Positions 1 to 10,095 of a DNA stretch of 64,000 nt are shown here, piece after piece. The notes under the pieces are model-generated. The model made no database searches, was not told the origin of the DNA, and saw only the letters and a list, made by a program, of their open reading frames with translations. The stretch spans positions 61,194,691-61,258,690 of the forward strand of contig NC_079493.1 in the NCBI RefSeq assembly GCF_030052815.1. Direction: 5' to 3'. The DNA is from Hevea brasiliensis. Its lineage: Eukaryota; Streptophyta; Magnoliopsida; Malpighiales; Euphorbiaceae. Position 1 is the first letter of the stretch. Each line of letters opens with the position of its first letter. Made by a program: the position numbers and the translations under genes.

Positions 1-37
1 TGCATCAGGTAAATTTCGAGGACGAAATTTAAATTAG
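1..37 (+). pseudogene. pol: C-terminal tail of a Tekay-type gypsy pol, cut by the window edge
   Basis: Codons from base 2 read ASGKFRGRNLN and stop at TAG 35-37. The same ending closes the pol of the minus-strand element (17223-17225) and is preserved in the gag-only element near 28560. It is the extreme C-terminus downstream of the chromodomain. The polypurine tract and an LTR start follow at once, so the rest of this + strand element lies left of the window. Whether the missing part is intact cannot be seen. Confidence 0.85.
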
Positions 38-48
38 AGGGGAAGAGT
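35..48 (+). other. Polypurine tract of the left Tekay element
   Basis: TAGAGGGGAAGAGT lies directly against the LTR start TGTAACACCC. The same tract precedes the 3' LTRs of the minus-strand element, the gag-only element and the element at 57445. It is the expected primer site for plus-strand DNA synthesis. Confidence 0.85.
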
Positions 49-2169
49 TGTAACACCCTCCCGGTAGCAACTCCGTACATTCTACTGTTCCGGTGACCGG
101 TGTCGGTTCGGACAGCTAGAACGTCCGAAAAAATATTTAAACTAAAGTGAGGAACCATAATTAACTCAAATATTAATAAGAAAAATTTAGGAAAAATTTT
201 CGAAATAAAATACAACAAAGTTAAACGAGCCGGTGCCCAAGCGATGGGTAACCCAGAGGGAAGTTACGGTTCTCGCAACTAGGAGCCCTAGACCCGAGAG
301 AAAATTCATAAAATAATTTTTGAGACTCCAGAGAAGGGTTATTGAGGTTCCTATAGCATTAGAATGCCAAGAAAATATTTAGAAAAATTTTTTCAATCGG
401 TATAGACAATTTTGACCCGTTAAGCCAAATGGAGGGCATTTTGGTCATTTCGCCTTCAGAGGTGATTTTTGGCCGACTTTTTCAGTTAAGTAAATAATTA
501 TTATGACATAAAATATGAATAAACATTACTAAAAATTAAATTGAAAATGAGTAGTGATGAAAAGAAAAGAAAATGCAATAAAATGCCAAATTATGACATA
601 TGATGATGTCATTTAAAAAGCTACCACCAACTAAATTTAAACAACCAATTAACTAACTAATAAAATAGATAAATAAAGACTAAAGAAAACAAAAAGTATA
701 CAGCCATCTTCTTCCCAAATTCTGCCGCCCCACCATAGCCATGGGAGCCCTCATTTTCTTCCATATTCAAGCTTGAAAATCTCCTTAAACTCACCCCAAA
801 ACCCTAAGTCACCTTCACTAAAATTAATCCACACACCCTAAGGAAGCTCTAGGCAGCCACAAAGAGGAGAAATTCTAAGGAGAATACAAGTCCAAGAAGT
901 GCCACTTAAAGGTTAGTGCACATATATACTTAAGCTCTTTATTTCCATGTTAGTAACTTGAAATGAGTAAGAATTTGTAACTTAAATGAACAAAAATTAT
1001 GTGTATACACACTATGGATTTCAGTAGCCCTATTGAAGGAATAGGAATGAGTATTTTTTATGAACTTGGAGTGAACTAGAAATCATGTTTGAAGTTTATA
1101 AACATAAGAATAATGAATTAGTAGCTATCTAAAGTAAATTGTGTAAACCATGAATTTGAACTAGGGTTTTGAGAGTAAAATGTGGATTTGGCTTATGAAA
1201 TTGTTAAAGAACATTCTAATGGTCAATTAGTGACCATTTGAGGAAATTTGACCATAATTTGGACTGAAATATAGCATGGCAAAGTGAATGAGTATGCTGC
1301 CCAGTGAGTGCAGCAGGGTGGCTGTGATTCCAGCCCACTTGGACTGCCATATCTTTGGCTGTGTTGGTCCAATTGATGTTTGGCCAATTGGACATGAAAC
1401 TAGACTTATAATGGCACATTTTTTCTGAAGAAACCATGCCCAAAAGACCAAAGCTAGAGGACCAAAAGTTGGCCCCAATCCGGGTACCCTGCAAGCCAAT
1501 TCTGCAGAATGACCAAATGAATAGTAACTGTTCATTTGGCCATAACTCACTGTAGAAATGATCAATTGACCTGAAATTTTTACAGAAAAAAGTTAAGAGA
1601 TAGACAAACAACTTTCATGAAGAAACCTACCCCAAATTATGACCAGAACCTAGCCCAAATGGCAGTCACAGTCACTGTTCATGGTACTGTAGATTTGGTA
1701 ATTCTGCAGTTTTTCCAATCCGGCTAGCTGTGGTTTTTGAACCATATCTAGAGCTACAAAACTCCAAATGGAGTGATTCAAAAAAGGAAATTCAACTAGA
1801 CAAAATAAGGAACAACTTTCATGTTTACCATTTCCTCAAATTCCCACTGCAACAGAGCTTAATGGAACAGTAAATTTAGGCTTTAAAAACTGAAAATTCT
1901 GCTCTCTTGGTTTTACTTTAGAAATGGTAATGGTAATCAATTCCAACAAGTTTTAAATGTAAAATGTGGTACATTGGGAGTGTTAAAACCAATGTACCTA
2001 TTTTCTATCCAAAAGTCAACATTTTTGTTGACCAATGAGGTGAATAGTGACACCAAAACTTGAAATTCAAAATTTGAAGAATTCAAAAGTATTAAATGCC
2101 CTAGTATACCTAACAAGATTGGTTTGGATAGTTTGGCATGCCAATAGGGTTCAGTTAGCAGTACTGCAC

Positions 2170-2210
2170 ATGGCAATATGCCATTCTGTGATTTCATGGC
2201 TTTTAGCCAT
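2170..2210 (+). repeat. Two LTR hairpins with 26-bp spacing
   Basis: ATGGCAATATGCCAT (2170-2184) and ATGGCTTTTAGCCAT (2196-2210) are both perfect 6-bp stems with 3-nt loops. Equivalent hairpins with different stem sequences occur at the same place in other LTRs (34986-35053, 59613-59680, 26148-26163), which suggests conserved structure rather than conserved sequence. Confidence 0.65.
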
Positions 2211-2511
2211 TCTGACCTTGTATTGAGATGTGGCCTCGTGCCTAATATTATTTACAGCTTGTTAGGCATTACATTTGCCTGGAGATACATATGTGACCGA
2301 TGGTGTGATGGCCAGAGGTACTTGATACCCAGTGCCAGTTTACCCGTTTATCCAGTCCAGTCGTCTAGTATAGGTTACTTGGGCAACCAAATGAATGAAA
2401 ATGGACAAAGTTAAAGAAATAAATGAATATAACAGATACAAAACAAATAAGACATATACATTAAAGATATATTTATTTTCTGCTATTTTCTTTTATTTTA
2501 TTATTGCACCA

Positions 2512-2549
2512 CTAAGCATTATTGCTTAGCGCGTTGCTTTTGCCACGCG
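2512..2549 (+). other. Conserved double hairpin in the 3' part of the Tekay LTR
   Basis: CTAAGCA (2512-2518) pairs with TGCTTAG (2523-2529) over a 4-nt loop. CGCGT (2530-2534) then pairs with ACGCG (2545-2549). The module follows a T-rich stretch and the conserved box GCACCACT. Counterparts lie at 26751-26793, 35358-35395, 37220-37257 and in the minus-strand LTRs near 14720 and 22690. Its role is unknown; it may lie in the transcribed leader of the RNA. Confidence 0.65.
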
Positions 2550-3132
2550 TAGGTTCTGGAGATACAGATCGTGAGCCCAGTAGACCGCAGACTGGGTGAG
2601 TCCATCCTCTGATTCTTACGATGTCCGTGTCACCTTAACTTCTGCAGTGCATTGGTAGGACACTAGGTGTCATTTTGGTATTTTGTAACTAAATTTCTAT
2701 TTTCTCATATGTAAATGAACTTATGTAATGTATTTTGAGGTTCATGTAAATGATGAAGATTTATGGCTATGTATGGAAGTAATTTGATTATTTATTTGTT
2801 ATTTATATATGAGTACCCTGAGAAATGATGATTGAGAACATGATGTTGAAAAATATTGGAGTTTGAGATGATTGAATATGGTTATTGGAAGTGTTTTTCA
2901 CAGGTTCCGAAAAACTGTTTTCTCCATTTTTAGCCGGTACTCCGCCGGATTTTCTTTAAAATTTTCGGAACCTCAAATAAATTATAATTTCAATAAATGA
3001 CTTAAATAAATAATATTTCACAAGTTATATTCAACAGCATGATAAAAATTAATTAAGGTATATTAGAGTGTGCTGATACACCGTGTGACATTGCTTACTC
3101 GGGTATACTGTACACGGGTAAGGGGTGTCACA

Positions 3133-3588
3133 CATGGATTTCCAACTGCAGATGAATTTGATCCTTCAGTCCCTTCCTGAGTCTTTTGGGAATTTTGTGA
3201 CAAATTTCCATATGACTAAACAGGAATGCACCTTGGCTGGTTTACTCAACATGCTGGTTATTGCCCAAAAGAATATGCCGAGCAATAAAGGAAAAGAGGT
3301 AGCTTTGATTGCATCTTCTTCTACTAGAAAGTCCAATAAGAAGAAGGGCAATAAGAAAAAGAAACCTTAGATTCCTGGTCCTTCCAAGAAAATAGCTAAA
3401 TAGAAAGGGAAGACTAAAGCTGATGGAGGCAAAGGAAAGTGTTTCCACTGCTAGAAGGATGGGCACTGGAAAAGGAACTGCCCAGAGTATCTTGCTTCTC
3501 TGAAGGACAAGAAGGATAGACCTTCGGAAGGTATGTCCATATCTTGTTATTTAGATTATAATGATACTTATAGTTCATCTACAGCTTA
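3133..3588 (+). pseudogene. gag: Angela copia copy 1: gag remnant with broken zinc knuckle
   Basis: The reading frame joins the LTR end at a point matching the middle of gag in the copy at 52080 (MDFQLQ...LILQSL). Gag then continues through a lysine-rich linker. The nucleocapsid knuckle is at 3440-3481, with C, C, H and C spaced as CX2CX4HX4C, but it is interrupted by TAG at 3452-3454. A second stop lies at 3587-3589 just before the protease. The 5' half of gag was displaced by the LTR insertion and is not in the window. Confidence 0.8.
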
Positions 3589-3589
3589 G

Positions 3590-4080
3590 GTTTTAGATAC
3601 CGGTGCCAGTTCTCACATTTCTTATGATATGCAGGAACTAGCAAATAGTAGCAGCTTGCGTTCTCGAGATGTTAGAGTCCGAATGGGCAATGGCTCAAGT
3701 GTTGAAGCTTTAGCCATAGGACCTAAATCTTTTTACTTGTCTAGAAATGTTTTGTATTTGGATAATATTTTATATGTACTAGATGCTTTTAAGAACATCA
3801 TTTTTATATCTAGTTTGACAAGAAATGGCTATGAATTTCAGTTCACAGATGATGTTTGCAATATTTATTTTGGAAATAAATATATTGGTTTGGGTTATAT
3901 GAATGATGGTCTTTATTATTTGGATAATAATGACAAACACAAAATGAATGCAAGTGATCTAAATGAATGGAATGCCATAGTGAAAATCAACTTAAGTTCA
4001 AAATATATTTGGCACTTAAGGTTATGTCATGTTGCAGAAGATAGGATTGCAAAACTAGAGAAAATGGGGATTCCTCATTA
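3590..4080 (+). pseudogene. pol: Angela copy 1: aspartic protease and pre-integrase region
   Basis: The retroviral-type protease active site LDTGASSHIS begins at 3593, with the aspartate codon at 3596-3598. It is followed by a protease body and the GAG-pre-integrase segment ending WHLRLCH and an EKMG motif, with a stop at 4079-4081. Protease cuts the copia polyprotein. The region is open for 150 codons from 3629 but lacks a connected upstream frame, so it is a pseudogene. The full-length Angela copy at 47724 has lost this whole domain. Confidence 0.8.
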
Positions 4081-4890
4081 GGCTCTGAGCCTACTCCAAC
4101 TTGTGAATCTCGCCTTCAGGGCAAAATGACTAGATCACCCTTTGTTAGACAAGGGCTAAGAGCTCAAAATATTTTGGAGCTAATACATAGTGATGTATGT
4201 GGTCCATTTAAGCAAATGGCTAGAGGCGATTTTCATTACTTTATTACCTTTACTGATGATAAATCAAGGTTTGGGTATTTGTATTTGATGAAATACAAAC
4301 ATAAATTCTTTGAAAAGTTCAAAGAATTTAAATCTGAAGTAGAAAATCAAACAGGAAAGAGTATTAAAGCTTTTCAATCAGATCGTTAAGGTGAATATTT
4401 GAGTACTGAATTTGATGAATACTTGAGAGAGCACGGCATTGTTTCCCAGCTGACTCCTCCAGGAACACCACAACTGAATGGTGTATCTAAAAGGAGAAAT
4501 CGTACCCTATTGGATATGGTACGTAGTATGATGAGCTATACTGATATGCCAATCTCTTTTTGGGGATTTGAATTAGAATCAGCTTTATATATTCTGAATA
4601 GGATTCCATCAAAATCAGTTTTTTCCACACCTTATGAGATATGGCATGGAAGAAAACCAAGTCTTAAGCATGTTAATATTTGGGATTGTCCAGCTTATAT
4701 CAAAAAGCTGAACACTGATAAATTGGAAACCAGATCAGAAAAGGGTCGATTTGTTAGATATCCAAAAGATAGTTTTGGATAGTATTTTTATTTGCCTAAA
4801 TCACAAAAGGTTGTGATAAGTAGAGATGCCACCTTTCTTGAACAATAGTTTGTTCAAGAAGGAGGCAAAGGAAGGCAAATAGAGTTAGAA
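4081..4890 (+). pseudogene. pol: Angela copy 1: integrase with catalytic damage
   Basis: The frame shows the copia integrase core: HSDVCGPF holds the first Asp (about 4190), SDR the second (about 4380), then NGVSKRRNRTL at about 4480. The third catalytic residue is normally Glu in the NGVxERRN motif, and the copy at 8954 keeps NGVSERRN, so here it is Glu to Lys. A TAA at about 4387 directly follows the second Asp, and further stops lie near 4780 and 4847. The downstream GKQ-type region (YEIWHGRKPS, IWDCPAYIKKL) is recognisable. This copy cannot encode active integrase. Confidence 0.85.
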
Positions 4891-6600
4891 TTGGAGAATT
4901 CTGACCAACCAATAGATCAGATAGATATAGATCCATCTAGTCAACCTACACTCATTGATGAAACATCTGCAACTATTCCTCGTAGAACAACCAGGGTGTC
5001 TCACCCACTAATGAGATATGGTTTCCTTCATGAAGAAGAACAAGAGCTATCTACTCATGAAGAAGTAGATCATGGAGATGATCCACTTACCTCTGAAGAA
5101 GCTATATCAGATATAGACTCTTCAAAATGGATTGATGCTATGAAATCCAAAATTGATTCCATGTATAAGAATCAAGTTTGGGATCTTGTTGACCCACCTG
5201 AAGGTATTGTACCTATAGGGAACAAATGGGTTTTCAAGAAGAAAATTGGTTCTGATGGAAAGGTAGAGACCTATAAGGCAAGGCTAGTAGCGAAAGGGTT
5301 TCGCCAAAGGCCAGGAATCGACTATGAGGAGACTTTCTCGCCTGCTGCAATGCTTAAATCAATTAGGATTCTATTAGCATTAGCTCCGTACTATGATTAT
5401 GAGATTTGGTAGATGGATGTTAAAACAACTTTTCTCAATGGATACATTGAAGAAAACATTTTCATGGAACAACCTAGGGGTTTTGAATCCCAAGATGATT
5501 CCAAGGTATGCAAGCTAAAGTGATCCATTTATGGGTTTAAATAAGCTTCGAGGAGTTGGAACATCCATTTTGATGAAGCCATTAAGTCATTTGGTTTTAT
5601 CAAAAATGAGGATAAGCCATGTGTATATAAAAAGGTTAGTGACAGTGCTATTACTTTCCTTGTCTTATATGTGGATGACATACTATTGAATGGTAATGAC
5701 ACAGGTATGCTGGCAACTGTAAAGGTATGGTTTTCAAATGCATTCTCCATGAAAGACTTAGGGGAGGTAACCTATATTCATGGGATTTGCATCTATAGAG
5801 ATAGAGCAAAAAGAATAATTGATTTATCCCAAAGTCTATACTTGGAAAAGGTGTTGAAGAGGTTTAACATGCTTGATTCCAAGAGAGGATTGTTACCAGT
5901 GAGACATGGTATCCACCTTTCTAAAGAGATGTCTCCAAAGACACCTGAAGAAAGAGACAAAATGGCCAGGATTCCATATGCTTTGGCTATTCGAAGTTTA
6001 ATGTATGCAATGTTGTGTACTAGGCCGAATATCGCATATGCTATTAGTTTGACTAGCAGGTATCAATCTAATCTAGGTTTGGAACACTGGATAGCTATCA
6101 AGAATATCCTTAAGTACTTGAGAAGAACTAAGGATTTATTTTTGATTTATAGAGGTGGAGACTTGCAATTGGATGGTTATACTGATTCTGATTTCCAATC
6201 AGATATCGATGATAGAAAGTCTACCTCTGGGTATGTGTTCATTTGTAATGGAGGTGCAGTCAGTTGGAAGAGTTCCAAACAGAGCACGACTGCAGATTCC
6301 ACTACTGAGGCTGAGTATATTGCTACATCAGATGCTGCAAAGGAAGCTGTTTAGATAAAGAAGTTCGTGACAGAACTTGTAGTAGTTCCTTCCATTAAGT
6401 TAGCAGTTCCACTTCACTGTGATAACAATGGAGCAGTCATATAGGCTAAGGAACCCCGGTCTCACCAGAAATCAAACACATAGAAAGGCGCTGCCACATT
6501 ATCAGAGAAATAGTTGAATGAGGCGATGTAGCCATGCAGAAAATAGCATCAGCTGAAAATCCAGTTGATCCGTTCACTAAGCCTATGTCACAGACTTAGC
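4891..6600 (+). pseudogene. pol: Angela copy 1: reverse transcriptase and RNase H
   Basis: The connection domain leads into RT with WVFKKKIGSDGKVETYKARL, then a damaged KTTFLNG, then the catalytic LYVDDILL at about 5670. RNase H follows with TDSDFQSDIDDRKSTSGY (about 6180) and KQSTTADSTTEAEYIA (about 6280). Stops interrupt at 5410-5412, 5521-5523 and near 5541, then 6352 and several more toward the 3' end. The RT wording (SIRILLA, YDYEIW, MDVKT) is typical of the Angela/Tork branch of Ty1-copia. Copia RNase H lies C-terminal, as seen here. Confidence 0.88.
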
Positions 6601-6654
6601 TAAATCGACATCTTGAGAAGATGGATCTAAGATACTGTAATAAATGGCGCTAGT

Positions 6655-6667
6655 GCTAGTGGGAGAT
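6655..6667 (+). other. Angela polypurine tract
   Basis: The purine-rich GTGGGAGAT block stands directly before the LTR start at 6668. The same block precedes the 3' LTR of the complete copy at 55170. Confidence 0.7.
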
Positions 6668-8740
6668 TATTAGTAGTATGCCCTAGAGCATATCATTTAG
6701 TATGTATCTTGTACATATTTTTATTAATAAAAGGCATTTTCACTTTTCCGTTTACATAATATATTTATGTGTAATAGAAAAGGTCCATTGATATTTTGTT
6801 AGAAATTCTATTCTTAAGTTGTTAAGAATATGAGTGACAGTATTTCTAGTACAAAGTTTCATAAATAGGTTCACAATCGAGGATACTTCACAATAAGGAC
6901 ATGACTTATCAGAAATGTTGTATTCATGTTTGTTCCTAAGTTATTTATATGAGATATAAATAAGATGAAATTGTGAGTCTTATACCATATAACAAATATG
7001 ATAAGCATTTATACATAATAAGTAGGTCGAACCAGTGACATTTATGACAAGCACATGGAGTTTACTCTTGTCAATGTATTGCATAAATCATATTAGTGCA
7101 TATAATCTTTAGACCTGAGATAGCATAGTTATCTTGTATATAGGTGGTTTGAGTTTGATACTGCTTTCATACTTGTATTGTGTATGGGCATATGGGCATG
7201 TGTTGGCTCCTACTAGTTATATATGGAGGTAGGTGTTGATCAAGATGGAATCTATTCACCTAAGTAAATAGGGATAAAATCCTATGTTCATTTAATTGTT
7301 CTTGATGTTTCAAGTTTTGGCCAGGACAGATAGATTTATTCAGAAAAGAGTTTCTGAGGAGAAAAATCTTTTAATCAAGAACTGGAATTAAAAGAGAACA
7401 TAATATTCATTGCAAATGGGGTTTGATATAAACCATGACTCCAGCTTGAGTTGGGATTTTGTAATAGAGAGATTTTAGTGCATGGTAACATATGATTATA
7501 GGTTCATTTAAGGTAAACCTTATTGCTGATTGGGTGGCCATGGCATGTTATGCTAGGTATTAACCATGGTTTCTGAGGTGCATAAAATGGTTGATAGTTG
7601 ATATCATGTCTCATTGCCAATTAATGATGAGCCTAGTAAGTTACACACATACACAAGTAATCACCAAATTAAATATGATTTAATTAATTAATTAATTAAA
7701 GAGTTTAATTGATTAATTAAATAGGTTTGGTTTGCAATTAGATTGCAAAGTCCCTAGCATGGCTTGAAACCAAATCTAGGTTATTGGATGTATAGTATAA
7801 GTTAAATTTATATTTAAAGTGTTTAAATATAAATTTAATTAATGAAAATTTAATTAATAGAGATTAATTAATTAATTTATATTTGATATAAATTGATTAG
7901 AAGAAGAGAAATAATTATTTTGGGTTGAGAACTCAAAATTAAAACACAGGAGCATTTTGGTCATTTCATATGGTGACATGTGGCACCATGAGATGGTGAC
8001 ACATGGCACTACACATAAGCTTGCCATATGTCTCTTAATCATGTAAGATGATTAAAATCAAGATTAAATATAGGTTTGACACTTGGCACAATGTGATTGG
8101 GTCAATTAAACCTAGAGCTAATCAAAAGGTGACATGTGGCAAGGGTTTTAAGTGGTGACCTAGCTATATAAGTGTAAGGATGAAGGAACAAATCACACAA
8201 ACTGCTCATTCTCTTTGTGCCGCCACCCTTGGCTGCCATTCCCTTCTCTTCTTCTTCTTCTCTCATCAATTCAAAGAGATTAGCAAACAATCTCTTGAAT
8301 TAAAAATACTAGAAATTGTTTCTAGTGTCCTGTTTACATCTATAATCTCTTAAAAGGCAAAACTTGATTTTCTAATTCATAGAAAAAGCTTTAGAAGCTG
8401 TTCAAGAGCTGCCATAGGTGATCTTGGTGTTGACAAGCTTGAGGGACAACATCTGGTGTCCTAAGGATGTATCCCAAATGTGTCAAACACACTGCAGTGC
8501 ATCAAGAGGTTAGTGCACTTGTTCTTGTTCTAATCTAAGGTTCTAATAATTAATCTGATTAATTCTAAAATTTTAAGTGGCAAATGTAGATCCAAAAATG
8601 TATTAAAAGAGTTTTAATATGCTATTTATCATTGAAATCAAATAGATAAAAATGAATCTTGCATGATGTATGTGACCCTAGATGAAAAATTTTGAATTTC
8701 AATGATCTAAACATGTGTTTTTTATGCTTCCGCTCCTACA
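6668..8740 (+). mobile_element. Angela LTR shared by two internal fragments (2.07 kb)
   Basis: It begins TATTAGTAGTATGCCCTAGA, where the complete copy has TGTTAGTAGTATGCCCTAGA, so the terminal TG is mutated. The ATGCCCTAGAG start is the signature of Angela/BARE-type LTRs. It ends near CCGCTCCTACA at 8740. Copy 1 lies upstream with its polypurine tract, so this is its 3' LTR. Integrase sequence without leader, gag or protease follows immediately, so the same LTR also abuts copy 2. It contains AATTAATT-rich runs near 7680 and 7860. Confidence 0.85.
8165..8172 (+). promoter_or_regulatory. Probable TATA box of the Angela LTR
   Basis: TATATAAG occurs in CCTAGCTATATAAGTG. The equivalent site is TATATAAG at 42222-42229 and TATTTAAG at 49261-49268 and in the 3' LTR of the complete copy. 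It suggests transcription starts about 30 bp downstream. No mapped start is available. Confidence 0.55.
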
Positions 8741-10095
8741 AAATCAAGATTTGGGTATTTGTATTTGATGAAATATAAACATTAATCCTTTGAAAAGTTC
8801 AAAGAATTTAAATCTGAAGTAGATAATTAAACAGAAAAAAGTATTAAAACTCTTCGATCAGATCGTGGAGGTGAATACTTAAGTACTAAATTTGATGAAT
8901 ACTTGAAAGAACATGGCATTGTTTCCTAGCTGACTCCTCCAGGAACACCACAGTTGAATGGTGTATCTGAAAGGAGAAATCGTACTCTATTAGATATGGT
9001 ACGTAGTATGATGAACTATACTGATATGCCAATCTCTTTTTGGGGATTTGCATTAGAATCAGCTTTGCATATTCTGAATAGGATTCCATCAAAATCAGTT
9101 TCTTCTATACCTTATGAGATATGGCATGGAAGAAAACCAAGTCTTAAGCATGTTAAGATTTGGGATTATCCAGCTTATATAAAAAAACTGACACTAATAA
9201 ATTGGAAATCAGATAAAAAAAGGGTCGATTTGTTGGATATCCAAAAGAGAGTTTTGGATATTATTTTATTTTCCTACATCATAAAAGGTTATGGTAAGCA
9301 GAGATACCACTTTTCTTGAATAATAGTTTGTTCAAGAAGGAGGCAAAGGAAGGCAAATAGAGTTAGAATTGGAGAATTTTGATCAACCAACAGATCAGAT
9401 GGATTTAGATCCTTCTAATCAACCTACACCTATTGATGAAATATCTACAGCTATTCCGCGCGGATCAACCAGGATATCTCATCCACCAGTGAGATATGGT
9501 TTTCTTCATGAAGATGAACATGAGTTGTTTACTCATGAAGAAGTAGATCATGGAAATGATCCACTTACCTATGAAGAAGCTATATCAGATATAGACTCTT
9601 CAAAATGGATTGTTGCTATGAAATCTGAAATTTGATTCCATGTATAAGAATCAAGTTTGGGATCTTGTTGACCCACCTGAAGGTATTGTACCCATAGGGA
9701 ATAAATGGGTTTTTAAGAAGAAAATTGGTTCTGATGGAAAGGTAGAGACCTATAAAGCAAGGCTAGTAGCGAAAGGGTTTCGCCAAAGGCAAGGAATCGA
9801 CTATGAGGAGACTTTCTCACCTGTTGCCATACTTAAATCAATTAGGATTCTATTAGCAATAACTGCATACTATGATTATGAGATTTGACAGATGGATGTC
9901 AAAACAACTTCTCTCAATGGATATATTGAAGAAAACATTTTCATAGAACAACCTATTGGTTTTGAATCCCAAGATGGTTCAAAAGTATGCAAGCTAAAGC
10001 GATCCATTTATGGGTTGAAACAAGCTTCAAGGAGTTAGAACATCCATTTTGATGAAGCCATTAAGTCATTTGGTTTTATCAAAAATGAGGATGAG
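8741..10095 (+). pseudogene. pol: Angela copia copy 2: integrase and RT fragment
   Basis: It begins abruptly inside the integrase core (SRFGYLYLMKY equivalent) right after an LTR end, with gag and protease missing. NGVSERRNRTL keeps the catalytic Glu. The connection region starts at 9369. A one-base shift near 9633 separates it from RT at 9640-9888, which ends in a TGA where copy 3 has the Trp codon before QMDVKTAF. The fragment stops at 10095, just before the YVDD motif, where a Tekay LTR starts. The left junction shares the short word AAATCAAG with intact integrase, which fits a microhomology deletion. Confidence 0.85.

Larger units (their letters stand above)
49..3132 (+). mobile_element. 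3' LTR of a Tekay/Del-type gypsy element (3.08 kb)
   Basis: It starts TGTAACACCC after a polypurine tract and ends GGGGTGTCACA where copia gag sequence begins, so the element sits inside the Angela copy at 3133. The length matches the reassembled solo LTR at 12118-35951 (about 3.09 kb). The left target duplication is outside the window. It contains AG-rich runs near 550, degenerate internal modules around 1400-1850 and hairpins at 2170-2210 and 2512-2549. ORFs of up to 131 codons on the antisense strand lack recognisable domains. Confidence 0.9.

Noticed and set aside
49..3132. Solo LTR interpretation of the left LTR
   Set aside because: Pol tail and polypurine tract stand directly before it, so it is the 3' LTR of an element extending left of the window.
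8102..8290. Minus-strand ORF in the Angela LTR as a small host gene
   Set aside because: It lies across the TATA-like site of the LTR and is not a recognisable protein.
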